Assembly (NCBI GenBank): GCA_036365515.1
Contig: CM070877.1
Location: 72,910,022-72,974,021, forward strand
Direction of reading: 5' to 3'
Source: Torymus aiolomorphi
Taxonomy: Eukaryota > Arthropoda > Insecta > Hymenoptera > Torymidae
Length of the DNA stretch: 64,000 bases
A program made the position numbers and the translations under genes. The stretch's first letter is position 1, and every line of letters starts with the position of its first letter. The notes under the pieces are model-generated. The model worked only from the letters and a program-made list of their open reading frames with translations. It did not search any database and was not told the DNA's origin. Below are positions 1-12,341 of the stretch, piece after piece.

Positions 1-90
1 GGTCTGTAGAAGTTTGTAATACCTTCTGTTTCAACTCTAGTCCGCCAGTCACTCCAATCTCTCTCAAGGAGAAAGGTGTAGAGTGAGGAT

Positions 91-2962
91 TTAAAGGCGT
101 GAGGGATTAAAGGAAACTGAAGGAAGGGAATTTATGAGTTTGGAGGCTGTAAAAACGAATGTGCAATTCCCGGCTTCAGTACGAGGAGGAGGGTAGTAGA
201 GAGACGGAGTGGGACGACGGCTAGAGCCTCTCATATTGATATCTGTGTTAATTAAAGAGAACCTCGGTATAAGATAAGAGGGCGATCTATGCGAGATGAC
301 ACTGAACGCGAGTGTGGCCGTGAAGTAGTCACGGCGACTGGACGGTGACAGCCAACCAAGTTCGAGTCGGTACGGTGTTACGTGAGCGCGGCGCGGGATG
401 TTACCGTAAATAAAGCGTATGCACGCGTGAAGTGCACGTAACAGCTTCAGCTCGCGCTCCTTATCGAGATCGTGGTATACCACACAAGCATAATCGAAGT
501 GCGGAAGCACCAGACTCTCGACTAAGTTTTTGCGTGCACAGCGCTTTAGAGCTTGCTTAAAAAACTTCAGGGTGTATAAAGAGCCATATATCTTCCGCAC
601 ACACTGATTCACATGAGGGGTCTAGATGAGAGACGGGGTAATGTTGATACCTAGGCTCTTTACTTCTACTTCGTATGGAAGTTCACGACCGTTAACGGAA
701 ACTTTCGGGATGCTGTTGAGGTCAAGACGAGACATATAAATTTGACTACCGAGAATCATCACCTTCGTTTTGTCCACGTTGAGCTCGAGACCGTTGGCAG
801 TAGTCCAGTTGGCGACGGCGATTGCATCACGGCTCAGCGCTGCTATACCCTCGTTGATGTCCGTAGGAAAAAATGAGTGGTATATCTGCGTATCGTCGGC
901 GAAAATCATGTGTCGCGAGTTCACCAGACATAACGGCAGATCATTAATAAAAATAGAGAACAGGAGTGGACCTAGCACGCTCTCCTGGGGCACTCCAGTT
1001 GTAATGCGGGTCCAAGCTGAGATGTTTTCAGCGTCATCTCGAACTGCTTGGTAGCGTTCCGAAAGATATGAAAAAAACCAATTGATGACATCAGCAGAGC
1101 AGCCCAGGCGGCGAAGCTTGCGCAGTAGCAAATCGTGTGACACAGTATCGAAAGCTTTGGAGAAATCGAACAGAATAAGTGCCGTAATCTTCCGCTGTTC
1201 GATGGCTATGCGCACGTCTTCGGTGACGCCAAGGAGGGCAGTTTGGGTGCTATGCCCTTTACGGAATCCTGCTTGCCTTGTGGCAAATGATTCTATTCAA
1301 GAAAATCAGAGAGCTGTTTGTGAACTAGCCTCTCGAGTACCTTCGACATTTCGAAAAGGTGAGCAATTGGCCGTGTGCCTGAGGGTGAATTCATCGTTCT
1401 CTTTTTCGCGAGCGGAAGAAGAAGGGAATTCTTCCACATCGCAGGAAAAGAGCCGTGGCAAAGGGAATTGTTGAAGATAACCTCGAGAGGCTTCAACAGT
1501 GCTGGCAAAAGAAGCTTCAGCATGGATGACGAAATATCGTCAGTGCCTGTGGATGCAGACGAAGAACTATTAATAATCGCTGCAATTTCTTGAGATGTTA
1601 CTCTGCTGAAATGCATGACGTTGGTGGTTTGAGGTAGTTCACTTACAGCACTTATCAGATCCTCAGGTGACAGAGGACGTGCGTGCGCACCCAAGACAAC
1701 CGTCGCGTAGTGTCGGGCAAGTTCATCTATAGTGAAGCATGTGAAAGGCGAGGGAAGCCCTTTGCCGACTACCCCGAACTTGCGCAGCTCTTTCCACTTC
1801 GCCCGAGCATCAGGGGCAGCAGCCAGGTTCGATGAGAGGTGTCTGTTTTTGGCAGTGTCAAGTAGATTCGAGACTTCACTACGCAGCCACTTATAGCGCG
1901 TGAAATTCTCGGCCGTACCCGAGGCTGAAGCGCGTTTAAACTCGCGGTCACGCTGCTTCATGAGTAGGCGTGTTTCTTGTGTGACCCACGGTTTACGGCG
2001 TGAAGAGACCACGATTTCACGCTTTGGCGCGAGGACGTCAAAAGCACCAACAATCGCTGTGGAAACCGCATTAGCCATTGAATTCGCCGATAGAATGTCG
2101 CATTCTGCATTTGAATCTGATGAAATAGAATAATGTTCCGAAGCACCGGGCTGAGGTTGGGCTCGCAAAGACTCACTAAAAAATGGATCGAGTTTTTGAA
2201 CGAATGTACCGCATAAAAGCTCGCGGTCAATACTGGAAAGCTTACGTGTAATAATTTTGTTATTAATGTGCGGTTGTTTATAAAAACGCAATTTAATCTC
2301 TATTAAATCATGGCCATTGATAAATGGGGCATCTGACTTCTTATAAGACAATAAATCTGCTGCATCGCGAATGATGAAAAGATCAAGCCATGTATGAGAA
2401 ATGTGATTATGGGTGATCCGATGGTGGGTTAGCTGTGAAGGTACGAGGTAGAGAAGATTGTGATCGATGGATAAATTTAGCGATTCAGAGGCTCCAAATT
2501 TCTTGGCCATGTTGACATTAAAGTCCCCCGTTATAATGACATTAGCGTAGGAAGGGAGGAGGGCAGCTACGCATTCAAAAAATTCATGAGTATACGCCGC
2601 ATGAGGACGCCGATAGACAACAGAAAATAGCACTCTGTTCGAGCCTGAAGCTAACTCAAGAATAAGATATTCAGGCGTGTTATCATAAACCAGGTCCGAA
2701 TGCGCTAGAACATTCACTGAGATATAATTACGGACGTATATACCTACGCCACCTCCTCCGCAACCTATCCTGTCTAATCGATAAAAATTAAACTCTTCTA
2801 GACTGGTGTAAGAAACGTCTCGGTCACAGCTACAACGTCATAGAAATTGGCCGCAACATGAGCTTCGAGTAGGTGAAAATACGGTTTAAGACGATCCATA
2901 TTTGCATGCATGACCGAGAGGCTTTGGCCAGGGAGAGTGCGCACAGTCCGATTAGCAATCCT
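91..2962 (-). pseudogene. LINE ORF2: apurinic-like endonuclease and reverse transcriptase, broken
   Basis: The endonuclease starts near 2962 with a readable HANMDRLKPYFHLLEAH stretch and an AVTETFL motif, then meets a stop near 2803. It continues through GGGVGIYVRNYISVN into an open stretch of 474 codons (2717-1293) holding the GDFNVNM motif typical of these endonucleases. The reverse transcriptase begins before 1293; a frameshift there moves the reading to 1215-622, which carries FDFSKAFDTVSH, GVPQESVLGPLLF (usually GVPQGS, so the Gly is replaced by Glu) and the catalytic FADD. One in-frame TAG near 622 separates this from 612-91, the usual C-terminal part with FDYACVVYHDLD and HVTPYRLELGWLS. 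The enzyme would nick target DNA and copy its own RNA. Not functional as it stands. Confidence 0.88.
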
Positions 2963-4319
2963 TCAGCTAGGCGGTGCAGCCCGCGGCACGAGTTTGGCAA
3001 GCTCAGCCTCATTGTTGATAATAACAGGAGCACTGCTACGCGACGCGCGCATAGCGATCTGCATCCCCTGCACATAGGGTCTCAAGTAATTTAACTTTTT
3101 GGCGGCATTGCAGCATTTTCTCCAGAGGATAAAGAATTGTTTGGGCCATAGCGGTCTCAAAAATACATGCAATCTCGCCTGAGAACCAAAGAGCGTGTGC
3201 TAGTTAAAAGCGCTAAGTTTATGGCTATGCGCGATAATAGTATCGCGAGCAGATTCAGAAACGAGCCTGCAAACGAAACTACGTGTGATTATGTTGACTG
3301 GACCGTGGACTGTGTCGCCCAGCACAAACTCAGAGCCTAGCTGCGGGTCTAAAGCACGAGGCGCAGACGCAGAGGCGGGTGACCAGGGCCGAGTATCAAG
3401 GAGATGCTGGTGGAGATGCGGCAGCTTAATGGCCTCCAGGATTCTTTCCATTACGTCGCGGTCGCCAAGAACAACATCTGACGGGATACCAGTAACGATA
3501 AGCTCGCAGTTATCCATAGTTCGGTGTTGACTAGGAAGAGCGGTAGGAAGAGCACTGAGGGCCGATTTAAGCCCAGCCAATTCAGTATCATGCTCATTTA
3601 GCTGTTTTTGTTGGTCGCCGAGTGCTGTTTCAACCACTTTAAGACGATTCGAAAGACCTTTGATTTCCTCACTTAGCTTGATTTTATCATTCCGATACTC
3701 ATCAATATAATTTACGAACCACGCCGGAGCACCTTTGTATTTGTCGTCATCCACCTCCATCGTGTTAGTTGGTGCCGGCTGCATCGTGTGTATAGTGCGT
3801 GTGGATAAGGGGCTCGGCTCACATGCGTGATAGCAGCCGAAATCGTCGTCAGCTATACTGACAGCAACACGAGAATTAAAGACCGCTACTGCTGAGACAA
3901 CAGCTGTGCGAGCGTCGGTGGGAACAACAGGCAATTGTTGACAACTACTCTCCTCGATACACGGGACCTTTCTCCACTGCGCACTGAAAGGTGAAGGCGG
4001 GGACGCCGAACGTTTGCGCGAGCTACGAGAGGTGGGGGGCGTAAACAAAAGTCCGCGAGAAACGTACGCTGGTCGGTACGTTTGGGCAATTACTAGATTG
4101 CGTGCGAGGAAGAAAATGACGACAAATGTCAATTGCGCAGCAACAAACCGTCACGCTGTTGACTACCCAGCTGGGATCGCAGCACTTTAAATGATACCGT
4201 TTATTACAGGCCCGGCAGTGCACAGTTTTGAGTTTCTTTACGGCAGGATTTTTAGACACCAATGATTTTTTACAGATAAAACACGACTTACGCACACGAC
4301 TTACATGCGCCTTACGCAT
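2963..4319 (-). pseudogene. LINE ORF1: PHD-like zinc finger, coiled coil and RNA-binding-like region
   Basis: The N-terminal piece (4319-4023) has a Cys/His pattern C-x2-C, C-x2-C, YHLKC and CCC, which fits a PHD-like finger as found in CR1-type ORF1 proteins. A frameshift leads to 4132-3200: a Ser/Arg-rich linker, a charged heptad-like stretch around residues 145-190 (KIKLSEEIKGLSNRLKVVET) that should form a coiled coil, and then LIVTGIPSDV, which resembles the start of an RRM-like fold. A further frame (3172-2963) carries the basic C-terminus. ORF1 proteins coat the element RNA. Frame changes near 4030-4130 and 3175-3200 break it. Confidence 0.72.
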
Positions 4320-4330
4320 AACATACAGAC

Positions 4331-4690
4331 TTAAAACTTAAGAACTTAAAACTAGAGACGCTATAGTTATCGAATGACATTGAATAGATGATACTTAAAT
4401 ACTGGTAGTACAGCAAGAGGTGACGACAATGACGCTCGAATACCGGTCACCGAAGGAACCCACTGATAGTCGATGATGTTTGCAAAATTGACGTGGAACG
4501 CCTAACCTCCAAGGAAGACACCAACGGATAATCACTGATAGCTTCACAAATAGATCCTTCACGCCGAAGATTTTTTACTTAACTTGAAGCCAGCACTGGA
4601 AGGACTGTCTCCAAACAACCAACAAAGCCGCCACGCGCCGGCTGAACCACAGAAAAGCCTTCAAACACGGAGCTTAAAGAAAACTGCCTG
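4331..4690. other. Intergenic stretch, no gene seen
   Basis: This stretch just upstream of the LINE coding region may include the LINE 5' UTR or its insertion flank. I see no open frame of interest, no RNA gene and no clear terminal repeat. Confidence 0.5.
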
Positions 4691-4696
4691 CACCTC

Positions 4697-5294
<598 letters not shown>

Positions 5295-7286
5295 CTTCCT
5301 CATAGAGGAAGCTTTGTGATAGTAAAAAAAAAAGTTTATGAGATAATGTGTTAGAAATGTTATTTAGCAAATTTGGAATCGAAATACACTATTTTTAGAA
5401 AATGTCCGTATGGATATGTGTGTGTGTTTGTGTGTGTGTATGTATGTCCGTATACGCTGATATCTGATGATCTATTCGACCGATTTTAACGGGAGAGTGA
5501 TCATTTTTTTAGATTTTGCTTCCACAATTGGGATCAATATTCTATTTTTGTAAAATTTAATTTTTTTTTATAGCCATTTTTTAATTTTCAAAATTTTTTT
5601 TTTTCGATTTTTTTAATATTTAGAACAAATATTGTTTATATATCATGAATTCTCTGTATGTAGGATAAAATTATCTACAATTTAAAAAAAAAAAAAATCG
5701 GTAGCTATATTTCGTCACAAGTTATTGATGAAAACGTAATTTTTTGTAAATAGGTTATATTTTGAAATTAAAAAAAGATATTAACATGAATATTTTTTTT
5801 GGTTATAAAGGATATTAAGTACTATAACTTACTAAATTTTTAGGTTTTTTTATTCATTATTTTTTGAGAAAAAAAATAATTTATAAAAAAAAGTGATTTT
5901 TTTGTCATTCAATAACTATAGTAAAATTGGCTTAATCACTTTGAAATTCTTTGTAGGGGTAGATTTTGTATACCAATCGAGTCAGTTCTTTGGGCAAAAG
6001 GATTGATCCATAAATTTCGAAGATATTTGAGGTTAAAATTTTTTTCAATTTTTTTTTAAATCGTAATTCTCGAGAACGGCTCTATGTATCTAAATAGGGT
6101 GGGTGGTATTCGAAAGAGAATTAAATTACCTTTATTTTCTAAAAAAATTAATTCTCTAGCTATCACAGTTCTTTTGTTATTAACAAAAACGTAAAAATTG
6201 AAAAATGAAAAAAAATGAGTTTTATATGTTCAACTATTACAAGAGTAAAATTGTCTTATTCGCTTTAAAATTCATTGTAGAGGTATATTATTGATAGTTC
6301 TCGAATGAGTTCTTTTGGCAAAGTGATTGGTTCATAAATTTCAGAGATATTTGAGGTTAAAATTTTTCTAGACATTTTTAAAATCTATTTCTTGAGGATG
6401 GCTCTGTGTATTTGAATGGGATGGGTGGCATTTGAAAGAGAATTAAAATATTTATATTTTCTAAAAAGAGAAATTTTTTAGTTATCGCGGTTTTTTATTA
6501 TTAACAAAAATGTGAAACTTGGAAAATTGAAAAATGAAAACAAAAATCTGTCTTTATCAAATTTTTTAAAATACATCCCCTCACATTATAACAGCCTTTC
6601 CACATAACGCATTCAATATAACACGTTCAATGTTCAACGTAACACGAAAATAAATTTGTTGTCCGACATCTACCAATTTCATACTCAGTGGTAGTGGTGC
6701 AGAATGGGTACATTTCTACAACTGAATATGAATTGGCCATGAAAAAATTACAAGTTAATATTTTCCATAAAACTTTTCCAATTTTTTTCGTGAAAAATTT
6801 ATTTTTCGTATTTTAATTTTATATGAAAATGTATAATTTCATCTATCTCTTACGAGATGAAAATTACGTAAAAAGTTGTGCATTAATGTGGAATGATCGT
6901 TTGACAAAATTTTCTAACTTTGAAGTAATTTTGCAATAACTTTATCGTCATTGATAGTCATAATTTACAATACATAAATATAAAAATTACCGACATTGCT
7001 TACATGACGGTCATTTTTACAACAATTTGACAATAACTAATAGATATAATTTACAATCCACGAATACAAAAATGACAGTCATTGAGCTTTGGTGATTGGT
7101 CAGAAATGATCATGGTGATTGGTCAGAATCTATATAATCTCTAAAAATTTGAATAAATTATGTTGGAGTTTTGTTATTTCTGTCTTTCTGAAGTATTAAA
7201 TTTTAAATATTGGAATTAAAAATTAATTAAAGGAATCAGTAAATTAAGTTTGAGGAAGCTACGTGCCAATGAATTGGCAGCGGTTT
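5295..7286 (+). repeat. AT-rich dispersed element with hairpin-bearing end modules
   Basis: The left end is a small palindrome, CTTCCTC-ATA-GAGGAAG, followed by CTTTGTGAT and, about 100 bp on, TGTCCGTATGG and a TG-rich microsatellite. The right end is GAGGAAGCTACGTGCC followed by AATGAATTGGCAGCGG, in which GCCAAT and ATTGGC can pair. The left module recurs at 40494-40519 (plus), 47098-47122 (minus) and 48811-48836 (minus), twice with the microsatellite at the same distance. The right module recurs at about 34968-35000 (minus), 40542-40577 and 40741-40774 (plus). At 40.5 kb the two modules are only about 20 bp apart, as if the body were deleted. No coding capacity seen; probably a non-autonomous element, class unknown. 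Confidence 0.55.
5890..6540 (+). repeat. Two tandem diverged copies of a unit of about 320 bp
   Basis: The segments around 5890-6213 and 6214-6540 align along their length: both run from a CAACTAT-like start through GTAAAATTG, a CATTGTAG/CTTTGTAG-like run, GATATTTGAGGTTAAAAT, a GGCTCTRTGTAT block and GGGTGGYATTYGAAAGAG to TTATTAACAAAAA. They differ by scattered substitutions and small indels. They lie inside the AT-rich element. Confidence 0.65.
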
Positions 7287-7307
7287 TAAAATTATTCTCG
7301 ATATCTA

Positions 7308-9585
7308 TTATTGTATTTGTACATTTTCCCAATCAAATTCATGTATATATTTAATTTTGTGTTGTGGGACTGCTTCTTGATTTTTGTTATTTTTATGTTC
7401 TCTTATTCGGTCTTTCAATGCTCTTTTTGTTTGGCATATAAAAATTGTAGAGCAATCTTTACATGCAATTTTGTAAACAACGTCTGTGTTATCTAATTTT
7501 TCAGTTTTATCTTTACCTCGCTTAATGATGTTGTTGAGTGTTTTTGTAACTATTGGAACTGTTTTTATGTTAAATTTGTTCTTTAAAATTATTGAGCATT
7601 TTTTATAGAAATTATTAATATGTGATAGTAGAATAACTATTAAAGAATTATGCGAAGTAGTCTTATCTGTATTATTATTATGATTTTGATTTGTTTCAAA
7701 AAATTGATTCTTGTTTTGATACATTTTTCAAAAAATGATTTTGGATAGTTATTGTTCAATAAGATTTGTTTAGTGATATTTATATTTTTATCATGAAATT
7801 TTTCGTTTGAGAATAATAGGGCTCTATCGATTAAATTAAACACAATGTTTCTTTTTTTTGAATGGTATGATTCGATTTAAAGTTCAGAATTCTGCCAGAA
7901 CATGTTGGTTTTTGTAACTAATTAGTAATTAATGTTTCATTATGTCTAATTATTGAAATGTAAGAAAATTGATACTATTGTTTACTTCGATTTCATGTGT
8001 GAACTTTAATTTTTCATGATAATTGTTAAAAACGTCGTAAAATAACTGTACTTTATCTTTATTTAAGCAAATTAAAGTATCGTCTACATGTCTATAATAA
8101 AATAAAGGTTCACAATAACATGTTTTTTTTTTTAATTTTGCGGCATGTGGATTCCAAATCATCCATCACCATGTTTGCAAAGAACGGTGAGATGGGAGAA
8201 ACCATTGGAGTACAAAAGGTTTGTTTGTAAATCTTGCTATTAAAAGTGAAAAAGGTATTGTCAAACAGAAATTTTGTGTACTCAACAATATTATTAAACG
8301 GGATAACACATTGATTGTGTATAACAGTAAAGCGTTTGTCAAAACTATTTAAAACTGAATTATATGGTACATTTGTATACAGTGAACTCACGTCTGGCAA
8401 TAACAATAGATAATCTGGTGGTATACTAATATTATTGATTTTTTAAACTAATTCTAAACTATTATTTATATGTGACGCAGGCAAAATAATACAATCTTTT
8501 AGTTTTTTATAGATAATTTTGGCTAAAAAATGTGTCGGACTATTGACTGTTGAAATAATAGGTCTCATTGGGATATCTTTTTGTATATTTTCGGTAATCC
8601 GTAACATTTTGCTAGTGTAGTGTTAGTCTGAGATAACTGATTGTTGTGAAACCTTTTTTGCAAATAATTGTCATTATTTAACAGTTTTAAAATATTGTAT
8701 ACATTTTGTTGTAGAGTTTTTAGTGGATTTTTCTTAACAATCTTACATGTTCTGTTGTCGTTAAGCAACTCATTCATTTTCTCTAAATACTCCTCTTTAT
8801 ATAAACAAACAGTAACTTTACCTTTATCAGCTTGTGTAATAAATAGATTTGGATTATTTTTAAGAAATGTTTTTGTATTGTGGTTTAGTTTTTCTATGAA
8901 ATTTTTCTCTTCTATTGGTATATGTTTTTGGGATTTTAGAGAAAATTTCAATGAGTTCACCACGCTGTTTCTAATGTTATTTTTCACATTTGTTTCTATG
9001 TCTAAATGACTTAGAGTGTTCTACGTTTTTAACTGTAGTTAAAACTTCTTTTTTGGTTGTGAGAGGCACACTAAATTTTGGATCCAATGAAATTACATCT
9101 ACTATTTCGTTTGGAATTTCTACAGACGTGCAATTTTTTATCCAATTGTTTTTATATACATTGTAATTATTTTTCGTTTTGTGAATTTTATTGAATTTCT
9201 TTTCTAAAAAATGTGATTTTTCTTTGTATACCCTGTCGATTTTAATGTTAGTAGTCCAGAAAAATTGTTTTAATATACTTTTATCAATCTGTATATTTTC
9301 AATATTATCTTTTGTATTTTTCAAATTTTTCTTGAAAAACTTGATATGATTATGTATATCCTTAATTTCTAAATTTAAACATTTGATCTGGCTTAAGTGT
9401 ATGAAAGTATGAGACTTTTGTTTATCGGACTTACTGTGATAACTCAAAGTACTTATGTTTTTCAATCTTTGGATAATATGTGTTGGCAGTGTGTCATGCC
9501 TTCTGCATTTTAATAGACATTTATAGCGGACTGATGAAATGGCCTGATCTCTTTTTAACGCTGACCAGTTCTTAAGCAGGTCCAC
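7308..9585 (-). pseudogene. Penelope-like retroelement: reverse transcriptase with GIY-YIG endonuclease
   Basis: Reading the minus strand, 9585-8977 is the N-terminal basic region; 8987-8565 contains ITQADKGKVTVCLYKEEY, the conserved start of PLE reverse transcriptase; 8406-8110 has PDVSSLYTNVPY and a degenerate TPMVSPISPFFAN; 8162-7950 has FYYRHVDDTLICL with the catalytic VDD; 7843-7308 covers the linker and a GIY-YIG-type endonuclease remnant (YKIACKDC, ICQTKR, IREH). PLEs are telomerase-related retroelements that combine these two domains. Several frame breaks show it is inactive. Its 3' side runs straight into the hairpin module at 7248-7286. 9586-9770 would be its 5' flank; I see no intact hammerhead motif there. 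Confidence 0.88.
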
Positions 9586-9770
9586 AGAGTTGAATCCATA
9601 AATGTTGTTGATGTGTTGATAGAAATTTGGAATGTAATATTGTGTGTCTCTGATCTAAGACTGTTCAATTAATCGTGATGAGTTGGTTTCGCCCTCCATT
9701 TTATTATTTGTATATTCTGCGGCTAAGGCGTTTAATTAAACAAAACAAATTATTTTATTTAAAAATTGCG

Positions 9771-10310
9771 AGGTTTAACCGCCATATTGGATCCGCCATT
9801 TTGTATTTCGAAACTCTAATAGAGAAACTTGATCAGTGACCTTGAAAATGCCTGTATACCAAAGTTAAATAAAGCTAATAATAGCAAAAACTTTATCAGC
9901 GACCACGAAACCACCTGCATACCAATTTTCAGCCTCTAAGCATTTTTACAACTTTCAATCTTCATATTGGATGCGCCATTTTGAATGTCAAAAGTCTAAT
10001 AGAAAAACTTGATCAGCAACCACGAAAACCCCTGTGTACAAATTTTAAACAAAATCTAAGCTCTTTTCGAATTTTTAACCGCCATTTTGTATTTCGAATG
10101 TCTGATAGCAAGATCGTGATCAGCGACCTGGAAATCACCTGTATACCGATTTTGAACCAAATCTAAGCCTTCTCCGAATTTTTAATCACCATATTAGATC
10201 CACTATTTTGATTTTTGATAGTTCAATAGCAAAATCTGGATCAGCGACCTTGAATATCCCTGTGTACCAATGTACAGCAAAATCTAAGCTTGTTTCGGCT
10301 TGGCGCCGAA
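9771..10310 (+). repeat. Degenerate tandem repeats of about 100-130 bp
   Basis: The block repeats a pattern of CCGCCATATTGGATCC plus CCATTTTG, then TCTAATAG, GATCAGCGACC and a CCTGTRTACCAA segment. GATCAGYGACC-like cores occur near 9831, 9892, 10009, 10110 and 10239. Units vary in length and are eroded. No coding signal is convincing. Confidence 0.7.
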
Positions 10311-10324
10311 TGTAATAAATTTTG

Positions 10325-10640
10325 ACGACTCATTTGAAATGAACCGAAGATGGATGAGAACAGTAAAATGATTGCTTTATTTAACGATTCAAAAAGATAC
10401 AATCAATGTTGAATTGCAAGGCTTTTAGGGCAACGACGCGCGCAGTTGGTCTGTTGCGCGTGGTCTGACGCCGAGTCGCGCCGCGGAGAGCGAGACGGGC
10501 GCTTTTCACCTTGTCTAATTGGTGGTGCTAACATTGGGCCCTCTTATAGCCCTTACATGCTACATAGCACAAACGTGCCGGCCGCCTTAAAAGGACTTTC
10601 AACATAATATCGCAGTTTTCGTTTATTTGTTTACCATACA
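10325..10640 (-). repeat. Probable 3' LTR of the BEL/Pao element
   Basis: This GC-richer block lies just downstream of the integrase end. Its left edge shares about 55 bp with 18765-18815 on the far side of the element. The exact LTR limits cannot be fixed because the 5' copy is truncated. Confidence 0.5.
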
Positions 10641-10781
10641 GTAATGAAAATTATCGTAGTAATAAGAAAGATACGATCAACATTTACGCATACAAAATAT
10701 TCTTAAAGCTAAATTACATAATTAATTCGGTACCGCATAAAAAATTTTACATATCTCGCAAAATATTTTATTTTTTTTCTT

Positions 10782-11763
10782 TTAATCATCTTCGGTTGGT
10801 AGAGTACTTATTTCAGTAACAGGTCTTTTATAAGTACTTTTGCTTGTGCGAATGGTAATTGCGCGAATAACGCCATCGGTTCCCGGGTACACGGATTCTA
10901 TTTTTCCAATAGGCCACGTTAAAATCGGAGCGTTCGCTTGTTTTAAGATAATTAGCTGGCCTACTCGCACCGAAGAAGTATGATCGTTCCATTTAACGCG
11001 TTTTTGAAGGGTATGCAAGTACTCCTTTTTTCAACGAACAGATGCATCACCTAATACGCGAAATAGTGTTTGTTTCGCACATTTAACGGCCGCCTCCCAT
11101 AACCCGCCAAAATGTGGCGCATGAGACTGTATAAAATGCCATGACATTTACTCGTCTGTGATAAAATCCATTATTTTATCCTTTTTGTCGTTCTCGCGAA
11201 CTATAATGATCATGAAGCTCGTAATTACAACCTACAAAATTTAAGCCGTTATCAGAATAAAGGTCCGTAGGCCAGCCTCTTCGCGAGATGAACCGTTTTA
11301 GAACGTTTAAAAACGTCTCAGCTGATTGATCAGCAGCTAGTTCTATGTGAGTTGCCTTCAAAGCAAAACACACGAAAATTGTTAAGTAGCACTTTATAGA
11401 TTTCACCCTTCCTCTGGTACCCTCGCGATAGTAGAGCGGTCCTGCAAAGTCGACGCCACAACTTGCAAACGGTTGCTTGGGAACCTCTACGCGCGGGTTG
11501 GGTAGCTCTTCCATAAAAGGAGGTTTGCCTTTTGGCGAGGCTTTAAAGCATGTTACACACTTTCGTACGAGTTGTCTTACGACATCTCGTCCACAGCAGG
11601 GCCAATACCTTTGCCGAAGACTAGATAACGTCTGGTACGCACCAGCGTGGTTTAATCGTGCGTACTCGTGCATTATGAGTAGTTCTGTAAAAGAATGATT
11701 TCCAAGAAGCGCTGGATGCTTTGTTACATATGGAAGAGACGAATTTTTCAATCGTCCACCCAC
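10782..11763 (-). pseudogene. BEL/Pao integrase, frame-broken
   Basis: The N-terminal HHCC finger is seen as HEYARLNHAG followed by CVTCFKA. The core has CGVDFAGPLYY (first Asp) and LYSDNGLNFVG (second Asp), as in Pao integrases. After a break near 11176 another frame reads HFGGLWEAAVKCAKQTL, and 11018-10782 carries the C-terminal domain typical of Pao elements (VRVGQLIILKQ, WPIGKIESVYPG, DGVIRAITIRT, KRPVTEISTLP). The protein would insert element cDNA into host DNA. At least two frame breaks or stops are present. Confidence 0.88.
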
Positions 11764-12341
11764 TCTCAGAATTTCTTCAGAATCGATAAAAAAAAGGCGA
11801 TAACTTTAAAAGTGAACTATCTACATTACCTTTGGTAGTGAGCGATGTGATTTCCTTCGAAAATGCAAAAGCTTGAACATTTTTTAGCAAAACACTAGTT
11901 GCTCGACATATTTCATCAGTAGTTAAATTTGTTTCGAAACTTATCTTTCTATTGCGACACTTACAGATGAAACGTAAGCAGTACGCAGTTATCCGAAAAA
12001 GTTTATGCGCACATAAAAATTTTTCAAAAATAGAAAATTGTATTTTTGATACAGCTGAAGCTGAAACGTACGATGAAGATTTTTCGCTCTGGTAATTTTA
12101 ATCCCTCGATATTTAAAGTAGGTATGTTTGGCCATTTAGAGTCATGTTTTCCTAGCTACGAAGGCTCTGACCACCAAGTCACGTTAGTATGCATTGCCTC
12201 TCGCATAAGGCCTCACGATAGAACGTTCGCTGGATTTTCCTTCCCGCTTATGTGATATCACATCTCTGTAGACGTCAAGCTTTAAACTTCGCCAATGCGA
12301 TTCTCTACGGAAGCGTTTCATATTCTGCTACACGACCTTAA
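11764..12341 (-). other. Degraded BEL/Pao sequence between RNase H and integrase
   Basis: It should hold the RNase H C-terminus and linker, but I see no single open frame. Stops in all frames suggest decay. Confidence 0.5.

Larger units (their letters stand above)
1..4330 (-). mobile_element. Non-LTR retrotransposon (LINE), Jockey/CR1 group, 3' end cut by window
   Basis: On the minus strand this block reads, 5' to 3', a PHD-type zinc finger and coiled-coil ORF1 (about 4319-2963) followed by an endonuclease plus reverse transcriptase ORF2 (about 2962-91). That order is typical of the CR1/Jockey lineages of non-LTR retrotransposons, which copy themselves by target-primed reverse transcription. 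The element is dead: ORF1 is split over two or three frames and ORF2 has an early stop, a frameshift near 1293 and an in-frame TAG near 622. The 90 bases left of the ORF2 stop would be 3' UTR running out of the window. I see no target-site duplication because one end is missing. The exact family is not resolved. Confidence 0.88.

Noticed and set aside
770..1474. Plus-strand open frames opposite LINE ORF2
   Set aside because: Shadows of the minus-strand coding; no motif.
5470..5505. CTGATGA followed by CGACCGATTTT as a hammerhead
   Set aside because: No GAAA strand or stem II; chance match.
9680..9720. GTGATGAG...GGTTTCGCC near the PLE 5' end as a hammerhead
   Set aside because: Order of the core strands is wrong on both strands.
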